Below the pieces are notes generated by a model, which did not search any database, had not been told where the DNA came from, and saw only the letters and a list, made by a program, of their open reading frames with translations. Both the position numbers and the translations under genes were made by a program. From the NCBI GenBank assembly GCA_032629725.1, contig JAFEVB010000008.1, positions 434,001 to 498,000 of the forward strand: a stretch of 64,000 bases of DNA, read 5' to 3'. This stretch comes from Gremmenia infestans. Lineage: Eukaryota; Ascomycota; Leotiomycetes; Helotiales; Hamatocanthoscyphaceae. This document shows positions 34,050-47,126 of the stretch, piece after piece; position 1 is the stretch's first letter, and each line of letters starts with the position of its first letter.

Positions 34050-36435
34050 TTATTTAACTTCAATACTGTGCTCCCCGCCAGCGACACTGAAGACTACACC
34101 ATCACCCACGATTTGCGGACTGGTATCACGAGGGATAGGATGCCCGTCAATCTCAATGCGAGGCCATTTCCCTCTTGCCAGACACGGGAGAATAATCTGT
34201 CCAGTCGTTTTTTCCGGCACCTTATAACTCAACGTATACCCACCAGCCTTCAGCCGCCAGCTAGCCTGGTATTTCCCCAAAATCGTCGTAAAGCCTCCTT
34301 CAGCAGACGTGAGATCCCCAAACTGCGGAGTAAGCTTCCATTCCTTCCCACCAATGCCCGTGACGCTGAGACCGAGAACATACGTTGTAAGTCCAGACGT
34401 CGGCCCCGAACTCCAGCCATGAGAGTGGGAGATGTAGCTGGCGTCATAAGCATAGCCCCTCGAAGAGCGATAGCCAAATGTTCCGTTCTGCAGATATCCT
34501 TCTATTACTGTACTCTCTGTTCCGTTCGGGTTGTTGAGATACCAGCCCCAGCACCGTCTGATTAATTCTAGCGCACGAGCTGTTTCGCCAATGGAGAAAT
34601 GCGCTTGGATTTCGAAGCTCGAGATGAATGGCGATATGTTTTCGGGGAGCTCGGGCGCCACGGCTCCGATTGGAGTCCAGTTCTTGAGTAAATTGCTTGA
34701 GATACTGCTAGCTTTTATGGGAGAATCAACGACGTCGAAAAGAATAGCCATACTGTTGGCATCTTGTGGATGCAAGGTTGTTGCCGTTGCGTTATCTTTG
34801 AAAGCACCGTAGCCGCTGTCCCAGCAGTACTTGTTGATGGCTGTTCGGAGTGATACCGCTCGTTCATTCCAGGTTGCATTGAGGCTGGGTTGTCCAGCCC
34901 AGATGGCCAGTTCAGCTCCTGTGATGAGAGTTCGATACAGGCTAGATGCTGTTAGAAGAGAAATCCAGATTATGGTAAACATATAGCCTACATCATGTTT
35001 GGCTCACTCCCATTAAATCCGGTTTGCCATCGAGCCCAGTCTCGGAGCCCTGTAACGTTCAGGAGACCGCTATCGCCGACTTTGCCGTAGATAAAGTCCA
35101 TTGCCTTTGTGTACTTGGCCCAATTTTGGGAAAGGAATGCAGTATCATTTGTGTAAAGTACGTAGTTATAGCTACCTATCATGGACCACACTATCGATAG
35201 GCTTGTTAGAAATTGAAGTCTGCAGCGAGGTGTAGAGCAAGACATAAACTAGTCGGAGGATGTGCTTGATGATCAATTATGAACAGGCGGGGATTTGACA
35301 ACAATACTTACTATGATATGTATCTGAACCTAGCTGAAGAAGTGGGGGTCCTGCTTCTGGAAAGGCTCCCGTAGTGGTGTTCTTCGAATAATTAGCACCA
35401 TTGTCTAGTTATTAGTGTCCCAAACGGGCACTTGCATTAAAACGTACCTGATAGTTGTACATAACCTGAAGAGCATCCTTCACTGCTGTGAGATCACCTA
35501 CGCTCACAAATGTTGAAGGGACAGCAACCCCCATATCCCCAGGCCACACGGCTCGATCTCTCTTCGCTCCATCCACTATAATAGTGTCGCCAGGGCCAAG
35601 TGTACCATTATTCGCCCATCCTGTGGTGAGAAATGGCACTTGTCTACCCGTGTTTGGGGGCACATTGTTTGTTTGCAACGTGTAAGCGCCGCTGTACCAA
35701 ATCTTGTTGAGAAGCTCATCGCTGCTGTGGAAATACCCCTGATACGCACGCAGGTTAGCTACAGAAGAATGTGTGGTTAGCGATATGCACTCCAAATTGT
35801 CCCAGGCATTAGGAGACAATCATATGACCCGGACTAAGAACCATCGATCTAATAATCTTACACCATGTTGGTTCAAACCCAATTTCGAGTTGGATGTCCT
35901 TGATCTCTACTGACGTAGTACTATTTGTAACCAGGAAAATCGTTAAGTAGCGAAACCCCCCTCGCAGGCTCAAATCAGGCATCGTATAAGTCCCCGTACC
36001 TGATTCATTGAAAGAAGCATATATGGCACCATCAGGACCTAAGAGCTTTCCATTGGAGGAGTCCGACCATTCACCAATCCAGTTCTTTGCTTCTGTAAAT
36101 GCCAATCCCAACGCTCCTGGTCCACTAGAAAGGTATTTGAGATGGACTAATCCTCCAACTTCAATACCAAAGTCGAACACCAGCTGAGACCCATTGCCTG
36201 AGAGTTTAACGTTTCCAGGGAAGCTCGATATGACTTCTCCTGTTTGCAAGGAAAGGATGGACTTTGGAGACACTGAACGTGATGATGGGGCATAGATATT
36301 CGCTTCCCATGGCCCAGGGAATGCGGCATCATCTGGTCCACTGCATGCTGTATCTTTCCAACAATTCTGAGCTTGCGAAGTATACAAGAGACAGGTAAGT
36401 GCAGCCAGCCGAGCAATAAGGGTCACGAATGCCAT
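34050..36435 (-). CDS. Secreted alpha-L-rhamnosidase-like glycoside hydrolase (GH78-like)
   Basis: Exons 36435-35862, 35758-35448, 35381-35312, 35190-34992 and 34941-34050; introns 103, 66, 121 and 50 bp; 681 residues. Residues 1-23 (MAFVTLIARLAALTCLLYTSQAQ) are a signal peptide. An N-terminal beta-sandwich region (SQLVFDFGIEVGGLVHLKYL) precedes the catalytic (alpha/alpha)6 barrel: DELLNKIWYSGAYTLQTNN, GAKRDRAVWPGDMGVAVPS, TTGAFPEAGPPLLQLGSDTY and HMWSMIGSYNYVLYTND. A C-terminal beta domain (GGYTLSYKVPEKTTGQI) ends in HSIEVK. Such enzymes release rhamnose from plant polysaccharides or flavonoid glycosides outside the cell. The acceptor of the second intron has two possible sites (35381, or slightly upstream adding NGANYSK-like residues). 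Catalytic Glu/Asp not individually assigned. Confidence 0.85.
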
Positions 36436-37896
36436 TTTCGATCAACAACGAGATACAAAGAGATTGACTCCCCAACATTGGGGTAACAATTAGATTATAT
36501 CAGGACATCTTGAGTAAACAAAAAAGTCTAGAAGCTCAATTCTCGGCGCAAGGAAAGACCGAAGAAGAAGGTAAATTTTCCGTTCCGGGGATGATTGTCC
36601 CTCAAATGCGGGGAAGAGCAGTGCGCTGGGATTTCGCATTCGTACCTAGACAGCGAAACTTTACGCCGCTTACCTGATACAGAAACGCTTGTATCCAAAG
36701 CCTCGTCAATGGTAATTTGGGTAAGAGAAACCAAAATACACGAGCTCATCTCTACGTTGTCAAAGTGAAACAACAGTGGGGTACATCATGACATTGGTTT
36801 TTCTGTTGAGAGGAAACGGCTCTGCGCCACAGCATACGACAAAGATATGAAGACTCGAGAAGACATCGCACGGTATCGAGTAGGCTGGAGATGTAGTATA
36901 GAAGGAAAGATGAAATTGTCTTCGAGCATTGACTTAAGTATATTTGTAATAGACGAGTAGCACGGTGGCTAAACTGGGCGGAAAATAACTAAAGAGAGAA
37001 GGCATTCAACTCGAACAACTAGACACCAACATCCTGAGTAGACGGAGCTACTCGTTTGTATAGAAGCTCATAAATCGCGGACAAATGAAATGCTGTGAAG
37101 ATCAAAATAAGCATGTAAGCACTGGTGGATTGGTCGGGCCAAGAACGGATATAAGCCTTAGCCTTCGCCTTTAAGGCTGAGAGTGAACAGGGCCAGGAAG
37201 ACTGCGACACTGCAGCAGCTGCCAAAGCTGCCTGCTCGTCACACAGTACAGTACTGTACATATGGGTGCCGGCCAATGTTTATGTGTTGTTTCTTTTGTT
37301 CTGCCGGAGTCGCGCATCATTGAATGCAAGCTGCTCGAGAAGCTCCCAGGGATTGTGGTTGTCATCCAATTGTACCTAGGTAATTGAGCATGGGGCATGA
37401 ACTGTGCAAATCCACATTGATACAGTACTCCGTAACCAAGTCACCGGATCATCTCGCCCCGGAATACTAGAGCGTAAAGTATAGTCGTAGTCGCAAAGAA
37501 GATTATAGTCGTTAGTCCTGACCATGAAGTGAAGTGGTAAATTGGCGTCTATTTCTGTTCCATCCTCCGCTTTTGGTGCTCTCTCTTTATTAGAGTCGCC
37601 GCTTAAGCGACAACCTCTCTATCCTACCCTACCGAGCCTACCTAACTGCTACCTCACCTTATCCCAAACCATCCAGATCCATCTCAGCATCTGCAAACAT
37701 TCAATTTGATGCCATGACGATAATATGCACCTATCCGACCTTTTAGCCACGTCCGCCCTATCCTTACACCGCGACAGCAGATAATTTAACGACGTTACCA
37801 GCAGCTCCAGATGAGAGCACCGCCTAGACTTCCAACTGAGCGTCCCGTGCTAGTTGCAGCGCAGCAAGGGGGATTCTTCCTGAAGGAACAGTTCCG
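36436..37896. other. Divergent intergenic region between GH78-like and Zds genes
   Basis: Upstream DNA for both flanking genes. Contains an ACCTAGGT palindrome at 37374-37381 and CT-rich tracts from about 37560. A short upstream ORF at 37811-37900 abuts the Zds start. No other gene seen. Confidence 0.5.
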
Positions 37897-37900
37897 ATGA
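37811..37900 (+). promoter_or_regulatory. Upstream ORF (29 codons) overlapping the Zds start codon by ATGA
   Basis: An ATG at 37811 opens a 29-codon frame whose TGA stop (37898-37900) overlaps the ATG at 37897 in the tetranucleotide ATGA. If the 5' leader begins upstream of 37811, translation of the main protein would need leaky scanning or termination-reinitiation. Confidence 0.45.
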
Positions 37901-40900
37901 AGGTATGTGGCCTTCTTCCTCTTTACGTCCTGTTGCACATGAACAGCGGCGGCATGTTATTCACACCAAGGCCTTTGTTGCCGTCTGCCTCACTTTGTAC
38001 TTCTCCTTGTAGCCCCTGCTGGTGCATGCGAGCAGAGTACAAAACGTTCCACCAATTTCTGCAGCAGATCTCGCCCCAAACTGTCGCTGACAATTCTTCA
38101 CCGTCTGCAGACTTCATCCAGACCCCGGGACATTGGCGGTAGCTTCGCTAGCAGACGACATGGTCCCCAACTCTCGATAAGTGATACCAACCACCACGTC
38201 ACGGAAGCAATCGGCGATATGTATGGCGACGATGATTACTCGAAACGCGACTCGCGACCTCTAAGTTTTGTGACCTCACCGTTGACGGAATCCATCGAAA
38301 GCGGAGCTGCATATGGAGAATCGAACCAGAACTCTAGGACGCGGCCGGGACCGAGTACGAATGGCAGCCCGGGAATGAAAGCACATACATCACCTGGCTT
38401 GATACAGAGTCCGAGAAGCAGTTCGTTTGATAAAAGCCCAATATCGCCCTCACTCTCTTTTCGAGATCGAAGTACGACCGACCCGGCGAGTGCGCAATTC
38501 CCGCTCAACGATATCGACTATGAATCGAATCCGGCTGCAGTTGCGAAGGAACTCAGCAATCTACAAGCGTTACGGCGGATGTCGATGGATGTAGGTAATA
38601 CAAGCGATCCGGATTTACCATCATTTCAGGGCGTCGCCTTGATGCCCTCCATTGCTCCAACAGGTAACGATGATGAAGATGATCCATCGAGATTATTTTG
38701 GGTTCCAGCTAGGGTCCATCCTGAGCTTGCTCCTATGGAATTTAAAAACTTCCTGGAAAATAGAGTGCAGTCGATCAAAAGACGTTCTGGTGATCAAACA
38801 TCTTTGTCGCCAGATGGGCTTGAAAGAAGCGACTCAGGGGGCAGTTTACGGCGGAAGAAGTCTATGTTATCTCGCCAGATTAACAACGATGGTGGCCGAG
38901 GGGCAGTTGGATATAAAGATGGAGCCGAACAAATACAAAGGAAGAAGTCTCTCTCAACGGACCAGGCACTGGATTTGAAGATTGCAGATTTACAAGAATT
39001 GGATGCGCTAGTTAGAGATCCATCAAAGGCTATGCAGAAACTGAGCCTCGATAAGGGAGATCGACAGGGACCTAATGCAGAAGTCAGCTCGATAGAGGAC
39101 AGGCCAATATTACCACAAGCACCTGGAATAGGATTGAGGAGGTCTACACACACAACGTACCGGAGAGGAAGTTTAAGGAAGGGCGAAAGAGTACCCTTTT
39201 CTAAAAGAGCTGGATCATTACGGGGAGATACAGATGGGGAAGAGTCCCCAATGTCTTCGCCAATTGATGGACGCCCACCGATAGGATATCCTCTTACCAA
39301 AGTTCAATCTGAGCCCATTTCCACGGAGAATTTCTCTCGGCCAAATCGCGGGGCCCGTCGATTACAAAACTTGCAACAGAACGGTCCCACAGCTGCGAAT
39401 ACAGATAGTAATTCCCCAGAAGGGCTTGGAATACGTGATGCCGGCCCAGAAAACCGCGAAAACTCTACCCAACCATTTCAGCAAAGTACACCCCCAAAGA
39501 CCACCAGTTACTCCAGAAATGATTCGCCTGTTCCCCGGATCGTTGAAACCCCACCGCCTCCAGAAGAGCCTATAGAAGTACCCACTCCAGCACCTCAATT
39601 TCCCGAGAGATCATCTTCACAGACGGCCTCCAAACCTTTGCAAAAGCAGACTGTTCCTGAACCTCCTGCAAAATCTAGTAGGCGGCCTGGTATGGATCGC
39701 CAGAACTCTGGTACCGCTCAAATAGTACCCAGGAGTTCCGCTCCATCGCATACTCTCAATGAAATGGCACAACATCCTTCACCACTCCCTGGAAATACAT
39801 CAAGGACCGATACTCTCACTTTCATTCCAACTCTTGAGGAAAAGAAGCCCGAGAAAAAATCTAAGAAAGACAAGGATGACTCTGAGCATTCTGGATCAAG
39901 GAAGCCAAGCTGGGGTTGGTTCAAGGGAAGTGATGAGAAGGAGAAGAAAGACAAGAAAAAGGATGACGATCACAAGGAGAGCAAACGGGGAAAGGCAAAA
40001 GCTGCCGACAATGCTCGTTTGGATGTTCTGCAATCTACCCTCGACACTGTCACTCCCCGTGGACGAGAGAGCTTATTATTAGACCGCGATAGTGTTGAGA
40101 ACAAATTACAAGACGAGAGAAAGAAGGAGAGTAGCCGTAAGTCTGGCGGTGAAACAAAGAAGGAGAAAGACGGTCTCTTTTCCTCCTTCTTTGGTGGCGG
40201 CAAGAAAAAGAGTGATCGTGACTCGGGCGGCAAGAAAGGTAGTTCGCTGCGAACGCTCTCACCAGATCCTCCTCACCGCGAGCTCAAGCCCGATATTGAT
40301 TACAACTGGACAAGATTCTCCATACTGGAAGAAAGAGCCATATATCGGATGGCTCACATAAAATTAGCGAACCCACGGCGAGCATTATACAGCCAAGTTC
40401 TCCTCAGCAATTTCATGTACTCGTATTTGGCCAAGGTACAGCAGATGCATCCGCAAATGCAAATTCCTCAGTCAGCACTGCAAAAGAAACAAGATGCAGA
40501 GCGACGACAGAAGGAGCAAGAACAACGAGAGGAACAACAGCGTCAGGATGGTGAGGAGCAATACCGATACGATTATCATCGCGTAAGTGTCCCCTATCAC
40601 TAAATCGTATCCTCAACGTATATATACTAACAACCGTGCAGGGAATCGCACAATATGCCGAACCGGCACAGAATACGCCTCCTGAAAGTGGGGTGAATTA
40701 TGTAGATGATTCTCAGATTTACGACTACGATCATCAAAATGATGGCTCTCATAGCCAAAGCTCGAATCGGCCCCAATCTCGAGCTGCTCAGCACGATACT
40801 GAGAACGGGTACGATGATCAAGTACAGTATTCCCGACAAGGGAAAGACTACTATCCCTACGGACGCTCGGAACCCCATGAAGGCAAGGAAGAAGAAGATG

Positions 40901-40914
40901 ATGACATGTGGTGA
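37897..40914 (+). CDS. Zds1/Zds2-type PP2A regulator with Zds C-terminal domain
   Basis: Exons 37897-37902 (ATG AAG only), 38111-40582 and 40642-40914 give 916 residues. The upstream 6-bp exon is chosen because the frame stays open from 38111 and encodes GPQLSISDTNHHVTEAIGD directly before MYGDDDY; a start at 38219 would discard it. Most of the protein is disordered (Ser/Pro/Lys-rich, with KKKDDDHKESKRGK and GLFSSFFGGGKKKSD). The diagnostic part is residues ~725-780: DIDYNWTRFSILEERAIYRM and AHIKLANPRRALYSQVLLSN then FMYSY, the Zds_C domain. In yeast, Zds1/2 bind PP2A-Cdc55 and control mitotic entry/exit, polarity and stress signalling; the same role is inferred here. A coiled glutamine/glutamate stretch follows the domain. 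Confidence 0.88.
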
Positions 40915-41795
40915 TCGCCATGCATTTCGGACACCTGATGCCTGACACTTTCCTATGTCTTTATGCATATATGATGGAGTTTCCGGCGCTTTTACATCAG
41001 GATGAATTGAGGCACCACGAATTGGTTTGTGGTGTTCTTAGGAGGTTCTCGTTATTCGAAGCATAGCGTCTGGTGGTCCTTTTTTGCGCACTGGCCCTTT
41101 GTTCGGGGCTACTGTAATGTCTTCTGGGAACGCTCGAGGGCCCACGCATGTTTATATGTAACATAGATCTAGCATTTGCTAAGGACGGCGGTTCCAATCA
41201 ATTGAGATGGATGAACATTGGATAATGGCTCTCACTCGACATGTCTGTCTGTCGCAATGAATGAGTTGAGATCTGTGATCAGTGTTTTACAAGGTTCGCA
41301 CGTATATGAAGCTTTCTCTGAATTCTCTCAACCCAGATGATTAGTACAGTAGGAGAGGCTGTTGGCATATCAACACCAGAAGGTCTTGCTATCCATCCCC
41401 TCCCCATAGCTCGATCGTTGCGGTAGCACTTTTTGCTGGGCATATATTTGTAGAATCTATTATCATTTTTTCATATAATAGATATATGCATGGCATCTGA
41501 ATACTGTCTCTGACGAATAAGTTTTGTCATAAATCATAGTACTGTAAATGGCAGCCTAGAGACATGCGTATCGAAGTGAATGAATGTACGGTTGCTTCCT
41601 TAGCGCTGGAATTGCGCAACAGGCGAGGCAGTGACGTCCCACCTGGGCACTTGTCTCGAGGCGCGGGAGCTACTAAGCACCCACCAGAGCCAAAGGATAA
41701 TCATAAAGTAATCTCATCCTCCCACCCCAACTCTCACCTAGAAACTAGACATCAGAAGCGCTCCTCAGACTTGATACTCCAGACTGGTAGAAACC
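40915..41795. other. Intergenic region
   Basis: 3' flank of the Zds gene and promoter of HSE1. No gene seen. Confidence 0.5.
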
Positions 41796-44016
41796 ATGTT
41801 TCGCGCCCAGCAGAATGCCTTCGACGATGTTGTCGGTAAGTCAGAGCTCACACCAGGCACGGAAGCTTGGAGAGCTTGGGAACAGCTGTTTGCAGCAAGA
41901 TGGCTGACCTCTATCCCTCACAGCCAAGGCGACCGACGAGAATCTCACCTCCGAGAACTGGGAGTACATTATGGATGTCTGCGACAAGGTTACGACCGAG
42001 GACAGTGGTGCCAAAGACGCCGTGGCGAGTATGATCAAGAGGCTGGCGCATAGAAATGCAAACGTTCAGTTATATACTTTAGAGGTGAGGAGGCCCTATA
42101 ATGCAAGCAGTACTGTTCGTAAAGCTAATTTCAATTACAGCTTGCCAATGCCCTTAGTCAAAATTGCGGAGTCAAGATGCATCGAGAGCTTGCATCAAGA
42201 GCCTTCACAGATGCCCTACTACGGCTAGCCAACGATCGAAATACACATCAGCAAGTAAAGGCGAAGATATTGGAACGGATGCAAGAATGGGCTGAAATGT
42301 TCAAGGACCCAGACCTGGGAATTATGAGGGACCAGTATCAAAGGCTCAAGAGCCAAAATCCCAACCTCCATCCCCCTTCGGCCCCATCAAAGAGCCGACT
42401 TACAGATGTCGATAGACAGAAGGAAGAAGATGAACTACAAATGGCCCTCAAATTATCAATTCAAGACAAGGCTACACAAGCCCAGGCAAAATCCTCCCAG
42501 CAGCAACCAAGTTCGTCTGGACCCTCACAATCACAACCTGCTGCACAACCACAAACAGTGCCATCGGGCACAACTGCCGCAACAGTGTCTCGTGTTAGAG
42601 CGCTGTTCGATTTCCAGGCCACCGATCCAGACGAATTGACGTTCCGAAAGGGTGATATCATTGCAGTACTTGAATCCGTCTACAAAGACTGGTGGAAGGG
42701 TTTCTTGAGAGGCCAAACCGGAATTTTTCCTCTGAATTATGTCGAGAAGCTGGCCGATCCAACAGCAGATGAGTTGCAAAGAGAAGCACAAATGGAGGCC
42801 GAGGTATTTGCTGAGATAAAGAACGTGGAGAAACTGCTCACGCTACTGAGCACATCAACCTCTGACTTGAACGTTCGTGATAATGATGAGATTACCGTAT
42901 GTTTTCTTCTTACTTTCGTAGTTCCAGACTAACGGACCTAGAAACTTTATCATTCAACTTTAGCTATTCGCCCAAAACTCATTGAGCTCATTGGCAAATA
43001 CTCTCAGAGAAAGGGTAAGTGGTCTTACATCACTTGTCTTTGCCTTACTAATCTCTCCTAGATGATTTTACGCAGCTGAACGAGAGATTTATTAAATCTT
43101 GCCGTGACTATGAGAACCTCCTAGATGCATCAATGACACAGGCCCAGCCAGCCTATCAGTACGGTCGCCAAAACCAACCTTATGGGGGTGGTTACCCGCC
43201 TCAAGCTGCCCCACCACAATCAGACCCCCAAAGATATTACACTCCCAATCCTCAAGGTATAGAAAGTTACCCTTCATAGTAAAGAGCGAACTGACTGTAC
43301 TAGATCAACCGTACCCTCAACAATCCTCTTCCCCGCAAGGCTACCCACCTCAGCCTCACCGCACCGGGCCTCAACCCTTCTACGTGGTTGGACAAAACCA
43401 ACAGCACCCACAACAACCACCATCTTCGTCTGAGCCTCAAGGGCATCAACCATACCCGCAAAGGGACCCAACTCCACGAATCCCTTCTGGCTCAAAGCCT
43501 ACCCCTCTTCAAACCACAGCTTCCCCTCCACCAAATCAATACCCTCCGCATCAAGCACAATCTAACCAGCGGCCTCAGAGCACGTACTCTAACAATCCCC
43601 AAGAGCTTGCTACTTCTGTATACGACTCTCCCGTAAATCAACACGGGCCTTATAGTGCATCGGTCTACTCAGAAGAGGAGCCATATTCCGCCATCGGAAG
43701 CCAGCAACCACCACCTAGCCAACAACAATACAACGCTTACGCTCCGGCGCCCCTGAATTCCCAGCATCCTCCTCAACCGCAACCCGGATATCAACCGCCT
43801 GCTCCACCATCTGGTCACATTCCTCCAGCAGGCACAAACCCAGGCTATCCAGTCATCGATTCGCGACAAACGTTACCCAGCCAAGGAGCTCCTCCTCCTC
43901 AGGGACAATACAAAGCGTACCAGAGACCAGGCTCTCCTGACGGGACTGCGCCATCTGCTCCAAGTGCGCCTCCTGGCGGCCCAGCCGATTTCTATAGACA
44001 GAGTGCAGCATACTAA
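41796..44016 (+). CDS. hse1: ESCRT-0 subunit HSE1 (VHS-UIM-SH3 protein)
   Basis: Six exons: 41796-41835, 41924-42084, 42141-42896, 42942-43014, 43062-43256, 43304-44016; introns 45-88 bp; 645 residues. The VHS domain begins FDDVVAKATDENLTSENWEY and continues ANVQLYTLELANALSQNCG. A ubiquitin-interacting motif is at ~161-178 (EEDELQMALKLSIQD). The SH3 domain at ~215-272 (RVRALFDFQATDPDELTF, WWKGFLRGQTGIFPLNYVEK) is followed by a helical GAT-like region (KLYHSTLAIRPKLIELIGKY, DDFTQLNERFIKSCRDYENL). The C-terminus is a long Pro/Gln/Tyr-rich tail. HSE1 pairs with VPS27 on endosomes to capture ubiquitinated cargo for the multivesicular body pathway. All domains are intact and in the order known for the family. 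Confidence 0.96.
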
Positions 44017-44543
44017 GTTGAGATAAGCGTGGAAGTGGAATTGGAGCGTTGGATTTTAATGACGATACGAGCAAGTGATATCAAGTGCAGCGGAAGTCAT
44101 TTGTGCATAGGCATTCATGTTTATAGGCGCATAGTTGCAGCGCTGCTTTATCTGAATAAGGAACAGCCTGGATCTCTTTCCTGGATGTATGATAGTATAG
44201 TTATCCAAGAATGCTATCCCATCGAATGATCTCTCTCCATCTCTTTGTGCTTGTCCTTTCCATTCTTATATTATGTTTCGACTTCTCCACTTGTGTGCTA
44301 GGTTCAGCGAATTGCGCTCAAGGAGAAGCAAGCAACTTTATCAGGTCTTACATCTTGTACTCCTGGAGTCTGGGCTCTCATGGCTTTTGCTGCAGTTGCA
44401 GTTGCAGTTGCAGTGTTTAGAAAACCAAATGTAGGAGACTGGTCGTAATGGAATATATACTCGGTATAACATCTGAGGAATAACAAACATATATTTATCA
44501 TTTAAATGCATGTCAGTATATACAATTTGCATAAGTGGGTCAT
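44017..44543. other. Intergenic region between convergent genes
   Basis: 3' flanks of HSE1 (+) and the transhydrogenase gene (-). Contains a short GCAGTT repeat (about 44391-44415). No gene seen. Confidence 0.5.
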
Positions 44544-46206
44544 TTAATGCTCCATAGCATCTTCAAAAAGCTGCCTCAGCTGCTGCCTCTCCTCGCCCAC
44601 CTCCTCCGCCAGCCCAGGCGCCAACATCAACACCCTAGCCTGAGGAATTGTCCCCTCGACCAAATCATCCAGATGCTCCGTCTTGAATCCTAGATCCTTC
44701 AAGCCCCTAGGCTGGTCCCCCAAATCTGCCAGGAATCGCTCGAGCGCTTCGCCGAGAACTTCGCCCGCGCTTTCTTTCTTCACGTTGGAGATGTCGACGC
44801 CGAATGCTTCGGCGGCTTGGAGATGGCGTTCTGGGTTTGAGGGGCCGGTGAAGCGGAATACGGCTGGTGCTGAGACGGCTACGGATACACCGTGCGGGAT
44901 GATGGGGGTGTCGACTTGGTAGCCTGCGTGCTTGTAGCCTGGGTTTTGGCCAGATATTGGATAGGACATTCCTGATCGGGTTGTGTTAGCGGCGAATTTC
45001 GTTTTATTTCAGAGCTACTATTTACCGTGACATAAATGCACACCGGCATTTCCAAACCCGACGCCTGCAAGAGTAGCTGCTAACAACATCTGACTTTGAG
45101 CCTCATGGTCATCCGGGTCCTTTACGGCTCTGGGTAAGTACTTGGCCGTGCTTCTCAGAGCTTGCAAGGAGAAAATATCACTTATAGGGTTGGCTCCTTG
45201 GTAGGCAGGCCTGAGAATTGGATTCGTGGGTCGTGGAACTCGTTCGAAATACGGAATTGCAGTCCAGCTTTCGAGACTGTGACATAGTACGTCTAAGCCT
45301 GAGCTGGCATGGACGGCTGATGGCATAGTCCTAGTGTTGTACGGATCGCATATTCCCAGTGTCGGCTTGAGATTCCGGTGTGCAATACCGGTCTTTGCAC
45401 GCTTGGCCACAAGGTCGAAAATTGCTGTACCCGTGGTTTCGGAACCTGTGCCAGCTGTGGTGGGCACGGCAATAAGAGGCTTCAGAGGCTTGTTAACAGG
45501 AAGTCCCTTTCCCAACGGAGCATTGACGAAGTCCAGAAAGTCGGCATCGGGATAACAAGTATAAAGATTCATGAGTTTCGCCGTATCAATAACCGATCCA
45601 CCACCTACGGCAAGGAAGGCGTCGGGTTGATACGGTTTGGCAAATGCAATTGCCTCCTTAATCCTATTTCCATATTAGACTCCTAGAACTAAGCGAAATA
45701 GGAAAAGGGAGGGGGGTATACGAGCTATCCTTAGGTTCAACCCGACAACCAGCAAAAACAGTATACTCAATCCCCTCTCTCGTCAGACCCTCCTCAACCT
45801 GCTTCATAGCATTCAAATTCCTCACCACGCTATCCGTCACAACACACACGCGCTTCGCGCCCATATTCTTGAAATCCATACCTACCTCCTTCGTAACCCC
45901 CGGTCCGAAACGGATCGACGACGCCGCCATTTCGAACGCATATTCCTTCTGCCTCGATGTGTCGACTGGGGTGGCATAGTTGCGCTGAAGGTTCTGTTTT
46001 GCGTGGGCGAGGAGACCAGAGGAGGGCTGATGGTGGTGCGGATGGGTGGGGTTTCCGTGGCAGGGACAGGAGGGGGGATGTGTGTACTGAACGGTACGGA
46101 GAAGGTTCATGGCACGCATTGCCCTCTGGTTCGCAGCATCAGCACAGGGTCACAATATTAGGAATTGAATACATACCGTTGGGGGGACCCGTACAGCAGA
46201 GACCAT
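44544..46206 (-). CDS. Mitochondrial hydroxyacid-oxoacid transhydrogenase (iron-containing ADH, ADHFE1/HOT type)
   Basis: Exons 46206-46177, 46125-45722, 45663-45026 and 44971-44544; introns 51, 58 and 54 bp; 499 residues. The N-terminus (MVSAVRVPPTRAMRAMNLLR, later QNLQRNYATPVDTSRQ) is basic and fits a mitochondrial presequence. EYAFEMAASSIRFGPGV starts the enzyme domain; AFLAVGGGSVIDTAKLMN is the NAD-binding loop, and IAVPTTAGTGSETTGTAIF the family motif. Metal ligands lie in SGLDVLCHSLESW and GVHLCHGMSYPISG, the latter spliced across the last intron. Known family members convert gamma-hydroxybutyrate to succinic semialdehyde with reduction of 2-oxoglutarate. A symbol is not assigned because fungal names differ. 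Full length and intact. Confidence 0.93.
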
Positions 46207-47044
46207 CTTGATAGAGGTAGGGTGGGGTATTCTAGATGCTGGAATAGAGAACTTGGGGTAGATGGATGTAGGTATCCAAGTAAATACTCTCTAAGCAGTA
46301 TTCTGTTCCGGCCAGAATCTGCGAATCGATAGCAAGGGAGAGTTTCTGCTATGATAAATGTAAGTGTAAGTCATAATTCCGCGGAATCCATTTTGTTGCT
46401 ACTACCGGGAGCTTGGTTCTTTCATGCGGGGAAAGAGAGGTACAGTACGAGGCACGTCCTCGGCTCGTCCAATTTGGGTGCCGATCCCGGGAGTTACCTA
46501 GGTATTGTAGGCCGACCATACCTCAAGCACCGTCAACAACAATTCTAGTTATATTAGGGCCATTGAACAATAGGCATTTATTCGTTACTTGGGACTTTCA
46601 TGGATATATGTCTTTCCTTCTGAAGAGACTCATTGATCGGGAGTCTTTAGTCAGGGATTAGCATGCTAAATGACAAGTCACATTCCCATTCAATATACAA
46701 GCAAGCAATTTAGTATCTTTCAATCCTTAAATACTTCTCAACATGCAAGTTGCCTATCCCTCTCTCTTATAAACTCCGAGGTATCAGAACCTGTGGCATC
46801 CAATTCAATTTGTAAAGTGCCTTCCCGCATGCAGCGCCAATCGAAGCAACAACCAGAAAATGATGATGGGGATAAGCCAGAACCCCAACTCCCGTTTCCC
46901 AAAGGTGGCCGGCGCTGCTCAACTATGTATGACGCTTGGGTATACGTTAAAAATCATAAATGGTCGTATAATGTGCTTCGTCATGTGAACGTATATTCTC
47001 CGCTGAACATGGGAGATGTTTCCTGCAGTCAACAGGATAAATGA
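46207..47044. other. Intergenic region, mostly non-coding
   Basis: 5' flank of the transhydrogenase gene followed by DNA facing the 3' end of ATG13. Contains an ACCTAGGT palindrome at 46496-46503 and one weak reading frame (46670-47044). Confidence 0.5.
46670..47044 (+). CDS. Weak small reading frame, 124 aa, hypothetical
   Basis: An ATG-initiated frame of 124 residues ends one base before the apparent end of the extended ATG13 tail on the other strand. The second half (KGGRRCSTMYDAWVYVKNHK) has a protein-like mix, but no domain, signal peptide or family is recognised. It may be chance. Confidence 0.18.
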   Translation: MTSHIPIQYTSKQFSIFQSLNTSQHASCLSLSLINSEVSEPVASNSICKVPSRMQRQSKQQPENDDGDKPEPQLPFPKGGRRCSTMYDAWVYVKNHKWSYNVLRHVNVYSPLNMGDVSCSQQDK

Positions 47045-47126
47045 CTACCATACTCCTCGGCGACTACCTCTCCGGCTGCTTGAGCCAGAATCGCCCCCCC
47101 TCCCTGACTCATAGCCTCCACGTTCG

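Noticed and set aside
33966..34565. 199-codon frame antisense to the GH78-like gene
   Set aside because: Shadow of the real minus-strand exon, whose family motifs are clear.
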